From Prorocentrum cordatum (taxonomy: Eukaryota; Sar; Dinophyceae; Prorocentrales; Prorocentraceae), in assembly GCA_963575745.1 (NCBI GenBank), contig CAUYUJ010000669.1:381001-445000 (forward strand): DNA of 64,000 nt, read 5' to 3'. Under the pieces are notes generated by a model, which was not told the DNA's origin, made no database searches, and saw nothing but the letters and a program-made list of their open reading frames with translations. Both the position numbers and the translations under genes were made by a program. Each line of letters begins with the position of its first letter. The stretch's first letter is position 1. This document shows positions 54,401-64,000 of this stretch, piece by piece.

Positions 54401-55019
54401 TATGACGGGGGACCTCGTCCTGGGTTCAAGACGGGTTCGAGATGTCTCAGACGGCTATCCTCACTCGCCGCCTCCAGCGGCCCAATTTGTTTCCAAGACG
54501 CGCCCTAAAGCGTGAATGCCCTTCAGGTGTGTGTGTGTGTGTGCAAGTATGAGAGTTCTCACCCTGCAATGCGTCCGACGGCCCGCCACGGTTATAGTGG
54601 TGCTACGAGTCGCCCCAAGACGGCCCCAAAAGGCTTCCAAGAAAAACCCAACAACAAAAAATCAAAGAAGGCCCCCAAAGTGCCCCAGAGGGCCCTAAGA
54701 CGGCCCAGGCAAACTCCAATACGGCCCAGGAAAGCCCCAAGAGAAATCTCCAAGAAACCTCAGGAGAATCCCAATAGGCGTCCACGAGAGCCCAGGACGG
54801 CCAAAGACCCCCAAAGGGGGGGCCTGAGGCCCATAGGCATAGGAGGGCCTCCGCGCGGGCCTGAGGCCCATAGGAGAGCGTCCGTGCGGGCCTGAGAAAA
54901 CCAACGCGTCGATGTGTTTTTTGGTTCTTGAAGGTTATCAGGTTTCTCGCCTTTCCGCGCATGAAGTAGAAGCACGTAGGGTAGATGATCAATGCTGAAG
55001 GTGCACGAGGTGGGGGATG
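54401..55019. other. Intergenic
   Basis: 54410-54510 matches 56175-56275 in words (CGCCTCCAGCGGCCCAA, TCCAAGACGCG). 54525-54545 is a GT run, and 54600-54890 has CCCAAGACGGCCC-type words (the inverted form of the CTTGGGGCC class). No gene seen. Confidence 0.45.
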
Positions 55020-55085
55020 CGACGGGATGTCGGGCGGAGGAGGAGGAGGAGGAGGAGGAGGAGGAGGAGGAGGAGGAGAAAAAGG

Positions 55086-55119
<34 letters not shown>

Positions 55120-55899
55120 ATCTGATTAGGAGGAAGCATAACTGGAGGCGGACGATGAGCAACAGCAGGGTGATAACGTTGAGGAGGACGACGATGAGTA
55201 GGACGATAGAGGTTGAAAACTCCAGACCCATCCGTTTCAGGCCTCCAATCAGGACGATGAGGCGGCCCAGGCTGTGCTGGGCCCATGATTGAGGGCGGTT
55301 CGTCAGGTGTGTGATCGCTGATTCGCCCCCCCTCACATGCGCAGGGACCCCTTTCCTTTACCCTTTTCATCAGCTTGTTTTGCGCAGCGCGCTGGCAGCA
55401 GGTCGACCAACACAAAATGTCTTACTCCCACGGTACCCGTTCTCCCCCACCCTCATCCTGTTTGTCCTCCTCGTTCTCCTCACTTCATGCTATCTTCCCT
55501 CGTCCACCGAACTGGATCGTTTGGATAAGTTCCGGCAGCAGGAACAGCCACGGGGCCGTCCAGGGGCAGTCCCCGAGAGGCCCGACCTCCACGTTGTGCC
55601 CCCATTGGGCCCCCGCGGGCAGCCCAGCGGTTTGGATTTCAGGTGATCGAGGCTGGAGTTCGGGGAAAACAGAGGCTGTCCCGCCCGCCCCTGCTTCCTG
55701 CGGAATCGCATGCTATTGGCGCTGTCGGGTTGAGCCCATCCTCGCCCCCCCTTCGAAGGACCATCCTCCTTCCCATCCCCCCCCGATCTCCGGAGCTAGT
55801 TTGGCTGAAGGTCTCTCTCCTGTTCTCCCGTGCCCATGGAGGTGCTGGACTTCCCTGCGCAGAGCCAGCTTCACTGGTCACCAAGACGGCGAGGCCTGC
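55020..55899. other. GGA/GCA microsatellites and unique flank
   Basis: 55035-55080 is a GGA run and 55085-55120 an AGGAGC hexamer run. 55120-55300 is rich in GAGGACGATGA words. 55300-55899 looks unique, with pyrimidine-rich parts. No frame is convincing. Confidence 0.45.
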
Positions 55900-56130
55900 T
55901 CCTCCGCACCACACGCAGGTGCGGGCGCCGCACTCCCGGCAAGCGCCCCCAGGACGGCGGCGCGCGCGGCCCGAGCGAAGCGGCGGCGGCGCCCTGCGCG
56001 GCCAGCCGCCCCGGCGCCGCGGCGGGCCGCGCGGCGCCAGGTGCCTTGCGACGCGCAGTTGGTCTTGTTTACTCCATCGTTTCACGCCCTGCCTTCCTCC
56101 CCGTCCCTCGTCCTCCTCCCTCGTCGTCCT
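55900..56130 (+). repeat. GC-rich dispersed repeat, copy 2
   Basis: Partner of 52570-52800, in direct orientation, with conserved blocks over about 230 bp and the same pyrimidine-rich right end (CCTGCCTTCCTCCCCGTCCC). Confidence 0.85.
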
Positions 56131-57200
56131 TCACTTCAAGGATAGTATCTTGCTGCTTCTACAACGTATAGCGGGAGACCGGGGCCAGGGTTCAAGGCGG
56201 CCTCCAGACTTTGCAGACGGTTCACCTGCCTCGGCGCCTCCAGCGGCCCAACTTGTTTTCAAGACGCGACCAACACTTTTAATTTCTTTCATGTGCTTGA
56301 AATGTTTTTAGAGTTCTGTCTATTTCGAGTTTCCGACGGCCCAAGACGGTTCCGCCACGACGCGGGGCGGGCGCAATTTCGAGAAACTGGCTGGAAACTG
56401 GCGATGCGGGAGTTTCTCCAAATTCGCCAGGGGGGGGTGGTCGCGGAGCTGGGGCAGGCGAGGCTCGGAATTCCGAGGAACTAATTGTAACCAGGTTTTG
56501 GGGGCGAGCGGGGGGGCGGGGGCGGGGGCAATTTTTAGAATTTTTCCGCAGCCTGGAAAGTCTCGATTTGGGAATTTCTCGAATTCCCCGCTGGTGGTGG
56601 AGGTGCTGGTGGTGGTGGTCGTGGTCGTGGTCATGGTCGTGGTCGTGGTCGTGGTCGTTGTTGTGGTTGTGGTCGTGGTGTGTGTGTGTGTGTGTGTGCG
56701 CGCGTGTATGCGTGTATGTGTTTGTGTGTGCGCGTGTATGTGTGTATGTGTGTGTCTGTTTGTGTCTGTGTGTGCGTGCGTGCGCGTGCGCGTGCGCGTG
56801 CGCGTGTGCGAGTGCGTGTGCGTGTGTATGTGTATGTGTGTGTGTGTGCGTGTGTGCGTGCGTGCGTCCGTGCGTGCGTGCGTGCTTGCGTGCATGTTTT
56901 AATGGTGGTAGTGCTGGCGTGGGGGGTGGGGCGAAATTGCGAGACCGTCCTCCGCAGCCAGAAATTGTCGATGCTGGAGTTTTCCGAAATTCTTCACGCT
57001 TCGCGTATCCCCACCAGCCCATCTCTCAACAGCAACTCTTGCGAAGCGTGCCGACAATCGTGTTTTTCAGGCGTGTTTCCGCCTGCCCCCGCATATCTCC
57101 CCTGTTACTCCTTCCTCCCGCCTCCTTGTACATCCTCCTTGTGGGGGGAGCGGGAGAAGGACGAGGCGGAGGAGGAGGGAGAGAAAGCGCGCCTCGTGGT
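56131..57200. other. Mixed intergenic with a GT/GC alternating tract
   Basis: 56600-56690 is a GTGGTCGTGGTC run. 56680-56890 alternates purine and pyrimidine almost without break (GTGTGTGCGCGT, TGCGTGCGTGCG), so it could adopt Z-DNA. TTCACGCTTCGCGTATCCCC at 56991 repeats a word at 15309, near the start of intron 2 of the large gene. No gene seen. Confidence 0.55.
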
Positions 57201-57204
57201 TTGA

Positions 57205-57713
57205 GTCGTTTGTGGTTTCTCGTCCTGGTGTGAGTCGTTCGGGCCCTTCTTCCTGGTGTGAGTCGTTCGGGCTCTTCGTGGTGTGAGTCGTTCGGGCTCT
57301 TCGTCCTGGTGTGAGTCGTTCGGGCTTCTCGTGGTGTGAGTTGTTCGGGCCCCTCGTCCTGGTGTGAGTCGTTCGGGCCCCTCCTCCTGGTGTGACTCGT
57401 TCGGGCTCCTCGTGGTGTGAGTCGTTCGGGGCCCTCGTCGTGGTGTGAGTCGTTCGGGCTCCTCGTGGTGGCTTGTATGAGCGCTGCCCCTCCTCCTGGT
57501 GTGACTCGTTCGGGCTCCTCGTGGTGTGAGTCGTTCGAGGCCCGCGTCGTGGTGTGAGTCGTTCGGGCTCCTCGTGGTGTGAGTCGTTCGGGCGCCTCGT
57601 CCTGGTGTAAGTCGTTCGGGAACCTCCTTGTGGTGTGAGTCGTTCGGGCTCTTCGTGGTGTGAGTCGTTCGGGCCCCTCGCCCTGGTGTGAGTCGTTCGG
57701 GCTCCTCGTGGGG
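57205..57713 (+). repeat. Minisatellite GTGTGAGTCGTTCGGGCTCC, about 18 copies
   Basis: The unit is 20-30 bp, alternating a short form ending in TCGTG and a long form ending in TCGTCCTG. The variation is mostly presence or absence of a CCT trinucleotide and C/T changes. It passes directly into the GGGGCCTCTTGG block. Confidence 0.9.
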
Positions 57714-58924
57714 CCTCTTGGGGGCCTCTTGGGCCTCTTGGGGCCTCTTGGAGCCTCTTGGGGGCCTCTTGGGGGCCTCTTGGGGGCCTCTTGGGGGCTC
57801 TGGGGGCCTCGTGGGGGCCTCTTGGGAGCCTGTTGGGGGCCTCTGGGGGCCTCTTGGGGGCCTCTTGGGGGCCTCTTGGAGGCCTCTTGGGAGCCTCCTG
57901 GGGACATCAAGGCGCCATCTTGGGGCCTCTTGCGACCTCCTCAGAAGCGCAAATGAGCGCTACCCCCTGAGAAATACAACATGAGCCCAAAACCTTCGTA
58001 AAATCAACGATTCTGAGAACAAGGAAGAGGAGCGCTGCCCCCTCAGAAGGCCCAAATGGGGCCAAAACCGTAGTAAAATCAATGATTCTATAGGCTTACG
58101 CCACATCCGCCGACCCCTATATAAACTACTGCGCCTCCAGGACTGCATTTCACGAGGCTTGTCCGAATCAGGACACGGCACTCGACATCGTTCCTGTTGC
58201 CTCGTTGCTGTTATCGTATCTGTTGGTGCTCTTTTGCGGCCTTTTGGTGGCATCTTGGCCTGTCTGCAGGCCATATCCGGCCGCCTCGAGGCATCTTGGG
58301 CCAAGTTTTGGGGCCTCTTGGGGGCTTCCTGGGGGCTTCTTGGAGGCCTTTGAGGGTCTCTTGGGGGCCCTCAGGGCCTCTTGGGTTGTTATTGGGGCAG
58401 GCTGGGGGCGTCTTGGGGCCGAAGGCTCGAAAAGGTGCCCTCTGGGCTCCGTCTTGGAGCCGTCTGGGGGCCCTCTTGGGTTGTCTTGGGGTCTTCTCTT
58501 CGACCCTTCTTGGGGGCCCCTTTGGCCGTCTTGGGGCGATATTGAAGGTTTCTCTGCCCGTCAGGGACGTTGTGAAAACCGAGCAGGCGAACATGCGACA
58601 CATGTTGTTTTTTCGAAGGGAATGGGGCGATTTTTGTTTCCTGGGACTCTCTTGGGGCGCATTTTGGAGCCTTTTGGGGCGTCTTGGCAGCTTCGGAGGC
58701 CGCCTGGAGGCCATCGTGGGCGTCCAGGGCGATATTTCGGCGAATCGTGGCCCCTTGGGACCGTCTGGGGAGCGTTTTGGTGGCTTCTTGGCAAGTTTTG
58801 GAGCCCTCCGCTCCCCCGTGACGCGTTCGGTCCGGGGTCGGGCTGGGCGAGGGGGGGGGCGTCGAATTCCCGGTTTCGGGTCCCTGGGGGGGATTATGGG
58901 GGGGATAATCTCACACGCCTAGAG
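57714..58924. other. GGGGCCTCTTGGG-type repeat block
   Basis: 57714-57920 is nearly pure 12-bp GGGGGCCTCTTG. 57950-58095 holds two tandem copies of a 77-bp segment (GAGCGCT(A/G)CCCCCT at 57954 and 58031). CCTATATAAACTA lies at 58117. 58230-58800 is degenerate CTTGGGGGC/CTTTTGGGGC sequence. Frames here are repeat-driven and I call no gene. Confidence 0.6.
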
Positions 58925-59250
58925 ACCCACAAGGGGTCGGCGGATTATGATGATGATGGTGCTGGTGATGATCTGTAATGGTGATGGCAATGCTGATGCT
59001 GATGTTGCAGTTGCGGAGTACGATGATGGTCATGCTGATGATAATGTTGATGAGGATGATGATGCTGATGATTATGATGCTGCTGATGATGATGATAATG
59101 CTGATGATGATGATGCTGCTGATGATGATGATGCTGCTTATGCTGGTAATTGTGCTGATGGCGACTGTGCTGCTTCTCATGACGAGCATGTTGATGCTGT
59201 TGTGAGTGATGATTACCATCTCGTTGACCATGAGGATACTGATGATACTG
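58925..59250 (+). repeat. GATGATGATGCT microsatellite
   Basis: GAT and GCT triplets alternate as GATGATGATGCT with some drift. Confidence 0.9.
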
Positions 59251-59364
59251 ATGCTATTGGGGGGGCGAGCGGCGAGAGATGGCGGGCAGGCGGTGCGACG
59301 AGGTCGAAGGGGGACGCCGCAGAAGCAGTTTAGTTTGGGACCGTGGTCGGGCAGTTCGGCGTAG

Positions 59365-59495
59365 AACCGATGGGTTCCGGGCACCCCTGCGGGTGTGCCC
59401 GTTGAACCGTTCGGTTCCGTCGAGCTTTCCTGTAAATCCTCGTTGAACTAGCGGTTCCGAGCACCCGCATGGGTGCTCGTTGAACCGCGGGTTCC
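59365..59495. repeat. Cluster of palindromes sharing GGTTC arms
   Basis: 59373-59408 and 59451-59488 are two long palindromes with related arms (GGTTCCGGGCACCC and GCGGTTCCGAGCACCC). Between and before them are shorter ones (GAACCGTTCGGTTC near 59405, GAACCGATGGGTTC near 59364). All share the GGTTC...GAACC ends. Confidence 0.8.
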
Positions 59496-59933
59496 GGGCA
59501 TTTGGCCACGCAGAAAGCCTCGTGCACGTCATCGTTGTCGTCGTCCTGTTCGTCGTCGTCGTCGTTATTGTTCGTCCGCGTTTGAAGGTTGCGGTTTTGA
59601 GAGGTTGTCGCGGGGCCCGTGGACGTTCAGAACACGATGTTGAGAGCTTCGACATGTCACGATGGAAGGGTTCTGGGGGGGAGACGGACCCGCGGGAAAG
59701 TCCAGGAGAGTCGTCCGTGCCATGGGGAAGGTAGGGGTGGGGAGGGCGACGACAACGACAACGACGACGGACGCCGACGACGATTGTTACAACGATGGCG
59801 GCGGCGACCGCATAGACGACGACGTCGTGGGAGAAGTGCTCATGTTCTTTGATGGGCGACAATCGTCGCAAAGGGGGATGCGGGGGAGAGCGGGCTTACG
59901 TGGCATATCTCCCCCCCAGAACCCTTCCATCGA
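59496..59933. other. Intergenic
   Basis: GTC/GTT triplets at 59530-59575, GAC/GAA triplets at 59745-59775. The word CCCAGAACCCTTCCATCGA at 59910 is the reverse complement of a word at 59660, so the GGA tract is flanked by a short inverted copy. No gene supported. Confidence 0.4.
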
Positions 59934-60555
59934 GGAGGCGGAGGAGGAGGAGGAGGAGGAGGAGGAGGAGGAGGAGGAGGAGAAGGAGGAGGAGGAGGAG
60001 GAGGAGGAGGAGGAGGAGGAGGGAGAGGGAACGGAGAAGAAGGAGTGGAGGAGGGGGATGGGGAGGAGGATGGAGGAGGAGGAGGGGAGGAGGAGGAGAG
60101 GAGGAGGAGGAGGGGAGGAGGAGGAGAGGCGGAGGCGGAGGAGGCGGAGAGGGGAGGAGGAGGAGGAGGAGGTGGGGGAGCAGCAGGGGAGGAAGGCAAA
60201 AGGAGGAGGAGGTGAAGGTAAAGGAGGAGGGGGAGGAGGCGGGGAGGAGGAGAGGAGGAGGAGGAGGAGAGGAGGAGGAGGGGAGGAGGAGGAGGAGGGG
60301 AGGAGGAGGAGGGACGAGGAGGAGGAAGGAGGAGGAGGAGGAGGAGGAGGAGGAGATGAGGAGGAGGAGGAGGAGGATAAGGATGAGGAGGAGGACAATG
60401 ACGAGGACAAGGAGGAAGGATATGGACGATACCGAAGGGCGAGGGGAAGGAGGAGGAGAAGGAGGAAGAGGAGGAGGAGGAGGAGTAGGAAGGAGGCGGA
60501 GCAGGAGGAGGAGGGGGAGGAGGAGGAGGAGGAGGCGGAGGAGGAGGCCTCTTGA
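59934..60555 (+). repeat. GGA polypurine tract, about 620 bp
   Basis: Nearly continuous purine on the + strand with very few pyrimidines. It is the longest such tract in the window. Confidence 0.95.
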
Positions 60556-60669
60556 GGCTTGGGACGGCATGGTTGGCGCGCACTGCAGGTAGTACATATT
60601 GTATATTATAATGTAGAATTAACCACGTGAGATATGCGCCTTTCGGCCGGATGCAGACTTGCTTTGCCT

Positions 60670-60955
60670 TGCCTCCTTCTCCTCCTCCTCCTCCTCCTCC
60701 GCCTCCTCCTCGTCCTCCCCTCACCCACTCATTCCTCCTCTCCATCCTCCCCGTCTCCTCCTCCTAATCCTCATCCTACACTCCCTCTTACTTTCTTCAG
60801 TCCCTCCCCCCTCTCTTTCCTCCTCCTCCCTCCTCCTCCTCCTCCTCCTCCTCCTCCTCTCCTGCTTCTCCTCCTCCTCCTCCTCCTCCTCCTCCTCTTC
60901 CTCCTCCCCCTCCTCCTCCTTCCCCCCTTCCTTGATTTTTCGCCGAGGCTCCAGG
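60670..60955 (-). repeat. CCT polypyrimidine tract
   Basis: CTCCTCCTCC with short breaks. It is inverted relative to the GGA tract before it, with about 115 bp of unique sequence between. Confidence 0.9.
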
Positions 60956-61089
60956 CTCTCGAAGCTCGTGGAGCTATCCCGCGGTTGTCGGCGCCAGGGG
61001 CCGCTTCGGGCCCCGTGGGTGTCAGAGACGAACCCGGGAAGAAAAACTACCTCCAGGAAGGATCCTCCTTCCCTCCCTTCTCTCTTCAT

Positions 61090-61985
61090 TAGGCTGACGA
61101 TGAGCCCTCATATTCCGACAGTCCCTCCGCCCCTCGTCCTCGTTCTCCTCGCCGTTGGGGCCTGCTCCCGCGTCGCCGGCGCCCTCGGTCCCTCTCGTCC
61201 CCCTCGTCCCCTGTCGCCCCCTCGCGCTTCTCCGCTCCCTCGTTTTCCTCCGCTTTCTCGTTCTGCTCCGCTCCCTCGTCCTCCTCCGCTCCCTCGTCCT
61301 CCTCGTCCTCGCCCTCTTCGTCCTCGTCCCTCGTCCTCCTCCTCCCCTCCCTCGCTTCCTCGCTTTCCTCGTCCCTCGCTCTCCTCGTCCCTCGCTATTC
61401 TTCGGGGGCGGCCTATCGCTCTGTCTCCGCTCCTGGCGCGCCTTCCAAAACTCCCTACCAGGGGGAGGGGAGGCGCCCGAGGGCCCAGCCCGGCCCCCCC
61501 GTATTCCTCCTCCGCCTCCTCCTCCTCATCCTCCTTCTCCTCCTCCTCCTCCTGCTCCTCCTCCTTTTCTCCTCCTCCTCTCTCCTCCTCCCTCCATCCT
61601 TCCTTCCCTCCCTCCCTCTTTTCCCTCCCTCCTCCCCTCCCTCCCTGTTTCCTTCCCTCCCTGAACTAGGCTGACGATGAGCCCCCATAGTCCGACAGTC
61701 CCTCCCTCCCATGTCCTCGTCCTCCTCTTCGCTGGGGCCTGCCTCCGCCCCGAGGGCGCCCTCGAGCCCTCTCGTCCTTATCGTCCCCTTCCGCCCCCTC
61801 GCTCTCCTTTGCTGCTTCGTCCTCCTCCGCTCCCTCGTCCTCCTCCGCTCCCTCGTCCTCTTCCGCTCCCTCGTTCTCTTCGTCCTCGCCCTCCTCGTCC
61901 TCGTCCCTCGTCCTCCTCCTCCCTTCCCTCGCTCCCTCGCGCTTCTCGCCCTTCGCCCTCCTCGTCCCTCGCCTGGCGCGGAGCG
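61090..61985 (+). repeat. Duplicated segment of about 577 bp with CCTCGTCCTC tracts
   Basis: AGGCTGACGATGAGCCC starts at 61091 and again at 61668. Both are followed by TCCGACAGTCCCTCC, a GGGGCCTGC block, a GCGCCCTCG block and CTCCGCTCCCTCGTCCTC runs. 61500-61660 is a pyrimidine tract. Confidence 0.8.
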
Positions 61986-62149
61986 CCCCGCCGGGCAGCC
62001 GATGGAGCTGGCGGCTCGCCGCGGCGCGCGCGCGGCCGCGAGCGACCTGACGGCGCACGCCGCCGAGGTGCTTGAGGCGCCCGTGCGCGCGCGCGCCTTC
62101 GCGTGGGGGCCCCGCGCTGTCCGTCGGCGCAGCGAATCAGTCGGGCGTT

Positions 62150-62615
62150 CTTTGAGGAGGAGGAGGAGGAGGAGGAGGAGGAGGAGGAGGAGGAGGAGGA
62201 GGAGGAGGAGGAGGAGGAGGAGGGGGAGGGCGTGGACGACGACGAAGACGAGGACGAGGAGGACGAGGAAGACAAGGACGAGGAGGAGGATGAAGGGAAG
62301 AAGGGGGAAGAGGTGGAACAGGACGAGGAGAAGGAGGAGGAGGAGGTGGGAGGGGGACGAGGAGGAGGAGTCGGAAGAGAGGGAGGAGGAGGAGGAGGGG
62401 GAGGAGGAGGAGGAGCAGGAGGAGGAGGGGACGGAGGAGAAAGAATAGGCGGAAGTGGAGGAGGAGGAGGAAGGAGGAGGAGGAGAAGGAGGAGGAGGAC
62501 GAGGAGGACGATGGGGGAGGAGGAGGGGGAGGAGGAGGAGGAGGAGGAGGAGGAGGAGGAGGAGGAGGAGGAGGAGGAGGGGGAGGGGAGGGGGAGGGGG
62601 GCGGGGGGAAGGATG
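62150..62615 (+). repeat. GAG/GGA polypurine tract
   Basis: Almost pure purine with a GACGACGAAGACGAG interruption near 62235-62280. Confidence 0.95.
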
Positions 62616-63235
62616 GAGAACTCGTATGCACGCTTTTTCCTGGTGTACGGCAAAGGACCACGTCTAAGTGCACAAGTTGCAATATACGGGATCGTGCCAT
62701 CCAGAGTACCAATCGGAAGGACCATGCGTAAACAACACACGGTGCGCCACCATGGGTACATACGTGTTGTCAGAGTATACGGTATCCGCACTGATGCACC
62801 CGCCGGATATAGCCACGATTTAAGGATGTAAGGATGAAGCGCGCGGACGGGCACCTAGGAGACGGCAGGGATACACATATACAAGTGAAGTCACCCGGAT
62901 TCGTCCTCTGGCTTCGTGCAAGCACCTGGGATCGCCCGTAAGGGGGAGCTCCAATATATAGGGACGTACGTAACGACACACGGAAGGGCGATTTGTGGAG
63001 AGAGCCAACCTAGAGGAACATACGGAAGCACGCACGGAGTCGGCTTTGTGGAGACGGCACGGATGTAGGAACATACAATATCGCACGCGGCTTCGTCCGT
63101 TCGGTGAGGGCATATATATAGGAACACAGGGAAGAACGCACGGGGTTGGGTTTCTGATTTCGCGCAGGGTTCTGGTTCAGCCCGCAGGCGGGAGCAGTTG
63201 TGCAAGTCCGTTTGCGTTGTCCGACGGACGACGTC
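62616..63235. repeat. Degenerate tandem repeat, units of about 55 bp
   Basis: The word GGAACATACGGAAGCACGCAC and relatives occur near 62960, 63012, 63067 and 63118, spaced about 50-55 bp and mixed with TGTGGAGA(G/C) and TATATAGG words. 62616-62860 before it looks unique. The array ends about 70 bp before the OB-fold gene start. Confidence 0.6.
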
Positions 63236-64000
63236 ATGTTCCAGGTGGCGCCCAGGCGCCGGGCAGCCGCCGCGGCCGCTGCTTCGATGGCTGGAGCCGC
63301 GCCGACAGATGGGCGGCGCGGGAGCGCCATCCCGGATTCCTCGAGCAGCGTGGCGGATGGCGTGCTTTTCCGAGAGCTGTCCGCGGGGTACAAAGGAGAA
63401 ACGGTCGTGGCGAGAGTTGTTGAGCAGCGGGGTTCCTGGACGACAAAGTCTGGCGCAAGCATGGCCATGGTTACGGTGATCGATGCTGAGAGCCAGCGCA
63501 TGGAGGTGAAGTCGTGGGTGCCGAAGACAGTTTTACCTTCTATGCACGAAGATAGTATCTACGAGCTGAAGGGCTTCCGCGTGGCGTTCTGGGATGGCAA
63601 GATGTATTTGAAGCAATCTCCCACGAGTGCCGTCACAAAGGTGCTCGAGCAGCATCATCCGCAGCGCATGCCCGCAGTGTTCGCGCCGTCCGTGTCAACG
63701 TGCAAGGACCTCGACGAGGAGGGGGACGACCCGGACGTGCTCCACGCTTTGTGCGGGAAGCTCATCAGGCCGGGGGAGTACGAGGGGGTCGCTGGCAAAA
63801 AGCAGAAGCCAGTGTACGAAATGACCATCGAGCTCAGCGATGACGCGGTGGACGTCTCTCTCTGGGACGAACTCGCAGAGACAGCTAAAAAGGCGAATCT
63901 CAAAGAAGGTGGATACGTGTTCATTCAGAATGTGAAGTACAACAAGAAGGCGCGGAGGTGCCACGGGTACCCGGGGGTGGGTTCGGTTCGCTCCGTGGCG
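63236..64000 (+). CDS. OB-fold protein, RPA-like, 5' part (partial)
   Basis: From ATG 63236 (GACGTCATGTT) the frame is open through 255 codons to the window edge. Residues 1-45 are Ala/Arg-rich and low-complexity. Residues about 47-135 look like one OB fold: FRELSAGYKGETVVARVVE, then GASMAMVTVIDAESQRMEVK (two strands), SWVPK, and IYELKGFRVAFWDGKMYLK. Residues about 165-255 look like a second: LCGKLIRPGEYEGV, VYEMTIELSDDAVDVSLWDE and GGYVFIQNVKYNKKA. Paired OB folds of this type bind single-stranded nucleic acid in RPA70-like and related proteins. I infer a replication, repair or telomere-type role from the fold only. No frameshift is seen, and codon use is unlike the neighbouring repeats. Confidence 0.6.
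   Translation, partial: MFQVAPRRRAAAAAAASMAGAAPTDGRRGSAIPDSSSSVADGVLFRELSAGYKGETVVARVVEQRGSWTTKSGASMAMVTVIDAESQRMEVKSWVPKTVLPSMHEDSIYELKGFRVAFWDGKMYLKQSPTSAVTKVLEQHHPQRMPAVFAPSVSTCKDLDEEGDDPDVLHALCGKLIRPGEYEGVAGKKQKPVYEMTIELSDDAVDVSLWDELAETAKKANLKEGGYVFIQNVKYNKKARRCHGYPGVGSVRSVA

Noticed and set aside
57026-57910. Repetitive 'SHHEEPERLTP'-like protein on the minus strand
   Set aside because: Direct translation of the 20-30 bp minisatellite and the GGGGCCTCTTGG array.
58117-58129. TATA box (CCTATATAAACTA)
   Set aside because: No gene follows with confidence, and dinoflagellate promoters generally lack TATA boxes. Noted inside the repeat block only.
59662-60745. Long Glu/Gly/Arg and Pro/Ser/Leu frames on both strands
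   Set aside because: Pure translation of the GGA/CCT tract; several frames are open at once.
61778-62854. 358-codon minus-strand frame
   Set aside because: Complement of the GAG tract; Ser/Pro homopolymers with no conserved motif.

Overview
The window reads as nuclear DNA of a dinoflagellate; the species is not resolvable from sequence alone. The grounds are: GC-rich DNA full of simple repeats; sparse genes with short introns, mostly with AG|G acceptors; an HU-like (bacterial-histone-like) basic protein gene; and three retroelement families whose protein motifs match those I know from dinoflagellates. I see no rRNA, tRNA, CRISPR array or bacterial-type operon.

Layout. 1-450 is the 3' end of a gene with a conserved dinoflagellate-type Cys/Gly domain. 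1552-2671 is a three-exon HU-like gene whose first intron is almost entirely one long hairpin (introner-like). 2.7-11 kb is intergenic: tandem duplications, a 14-bp satellite, a composite dispersed repeat present in both orientations, a very GC-rich block and a degenerate 170-215 bp satellite. 11413-12399 encodes a disordered, lysine-patched protein. 14305-20617 is a five-exon gene for a predicted protein of about 1,200 residues with an N-terminal cysteine cluster; its introns carry a hairpin satellite and a 12-bp satellite. 23.0-28.0 kb is a heavily decayed non-LTR (LINE) retroelement in the + orientation.

28950-37814 is the outstanding feature: a tyrosine-recombinase (DIRS-order) retrotransposon with A1...B1-A2-B2 split direct repeats (A 199 bp, B 40 bp). 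It carries a tyrosine recombinase gene placed first, then an array of 12 exact splice-donor-like motifs, one strong acceptor, and a Gag/zinc-finger/DUF4326-like/RT/RNase H reading frame. Both coding parts are broken by frameshifts or stops.

40.7-41.7 kb holds a small minus-strand ORF with a signal-peptide-like start and a possible plus-strand exon. 43399-47301 is a minus-strand LINE with an intact ORF1 (coiled coil plus RRM-like) and a broken ORF2 (APE endonuclease plus RT). 48.4-50.7 kb is an array of about 88-bp units interrupted by a retroelement fragment. 51.1-52.0 kb is a 160-bp satellite. 52.3-63.2 kb is almost all repeats: an AT-only block, GT/CG runs, a 27-30 bp minisatellite, palindrome clusters and long polypurine and polypyrimidine tracts. 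63236-64000 is the 5' part of a gene encoding probable OB folds, running off the window.

Taken together there are about five or six host-gene candidates in 64 kb. Most of the rest is retroelements and satellites. The coherent system is the split-direct-repeat retroelement, where repeat layout, recombinase, RT/RNase H and splice-site arrangement fit together.
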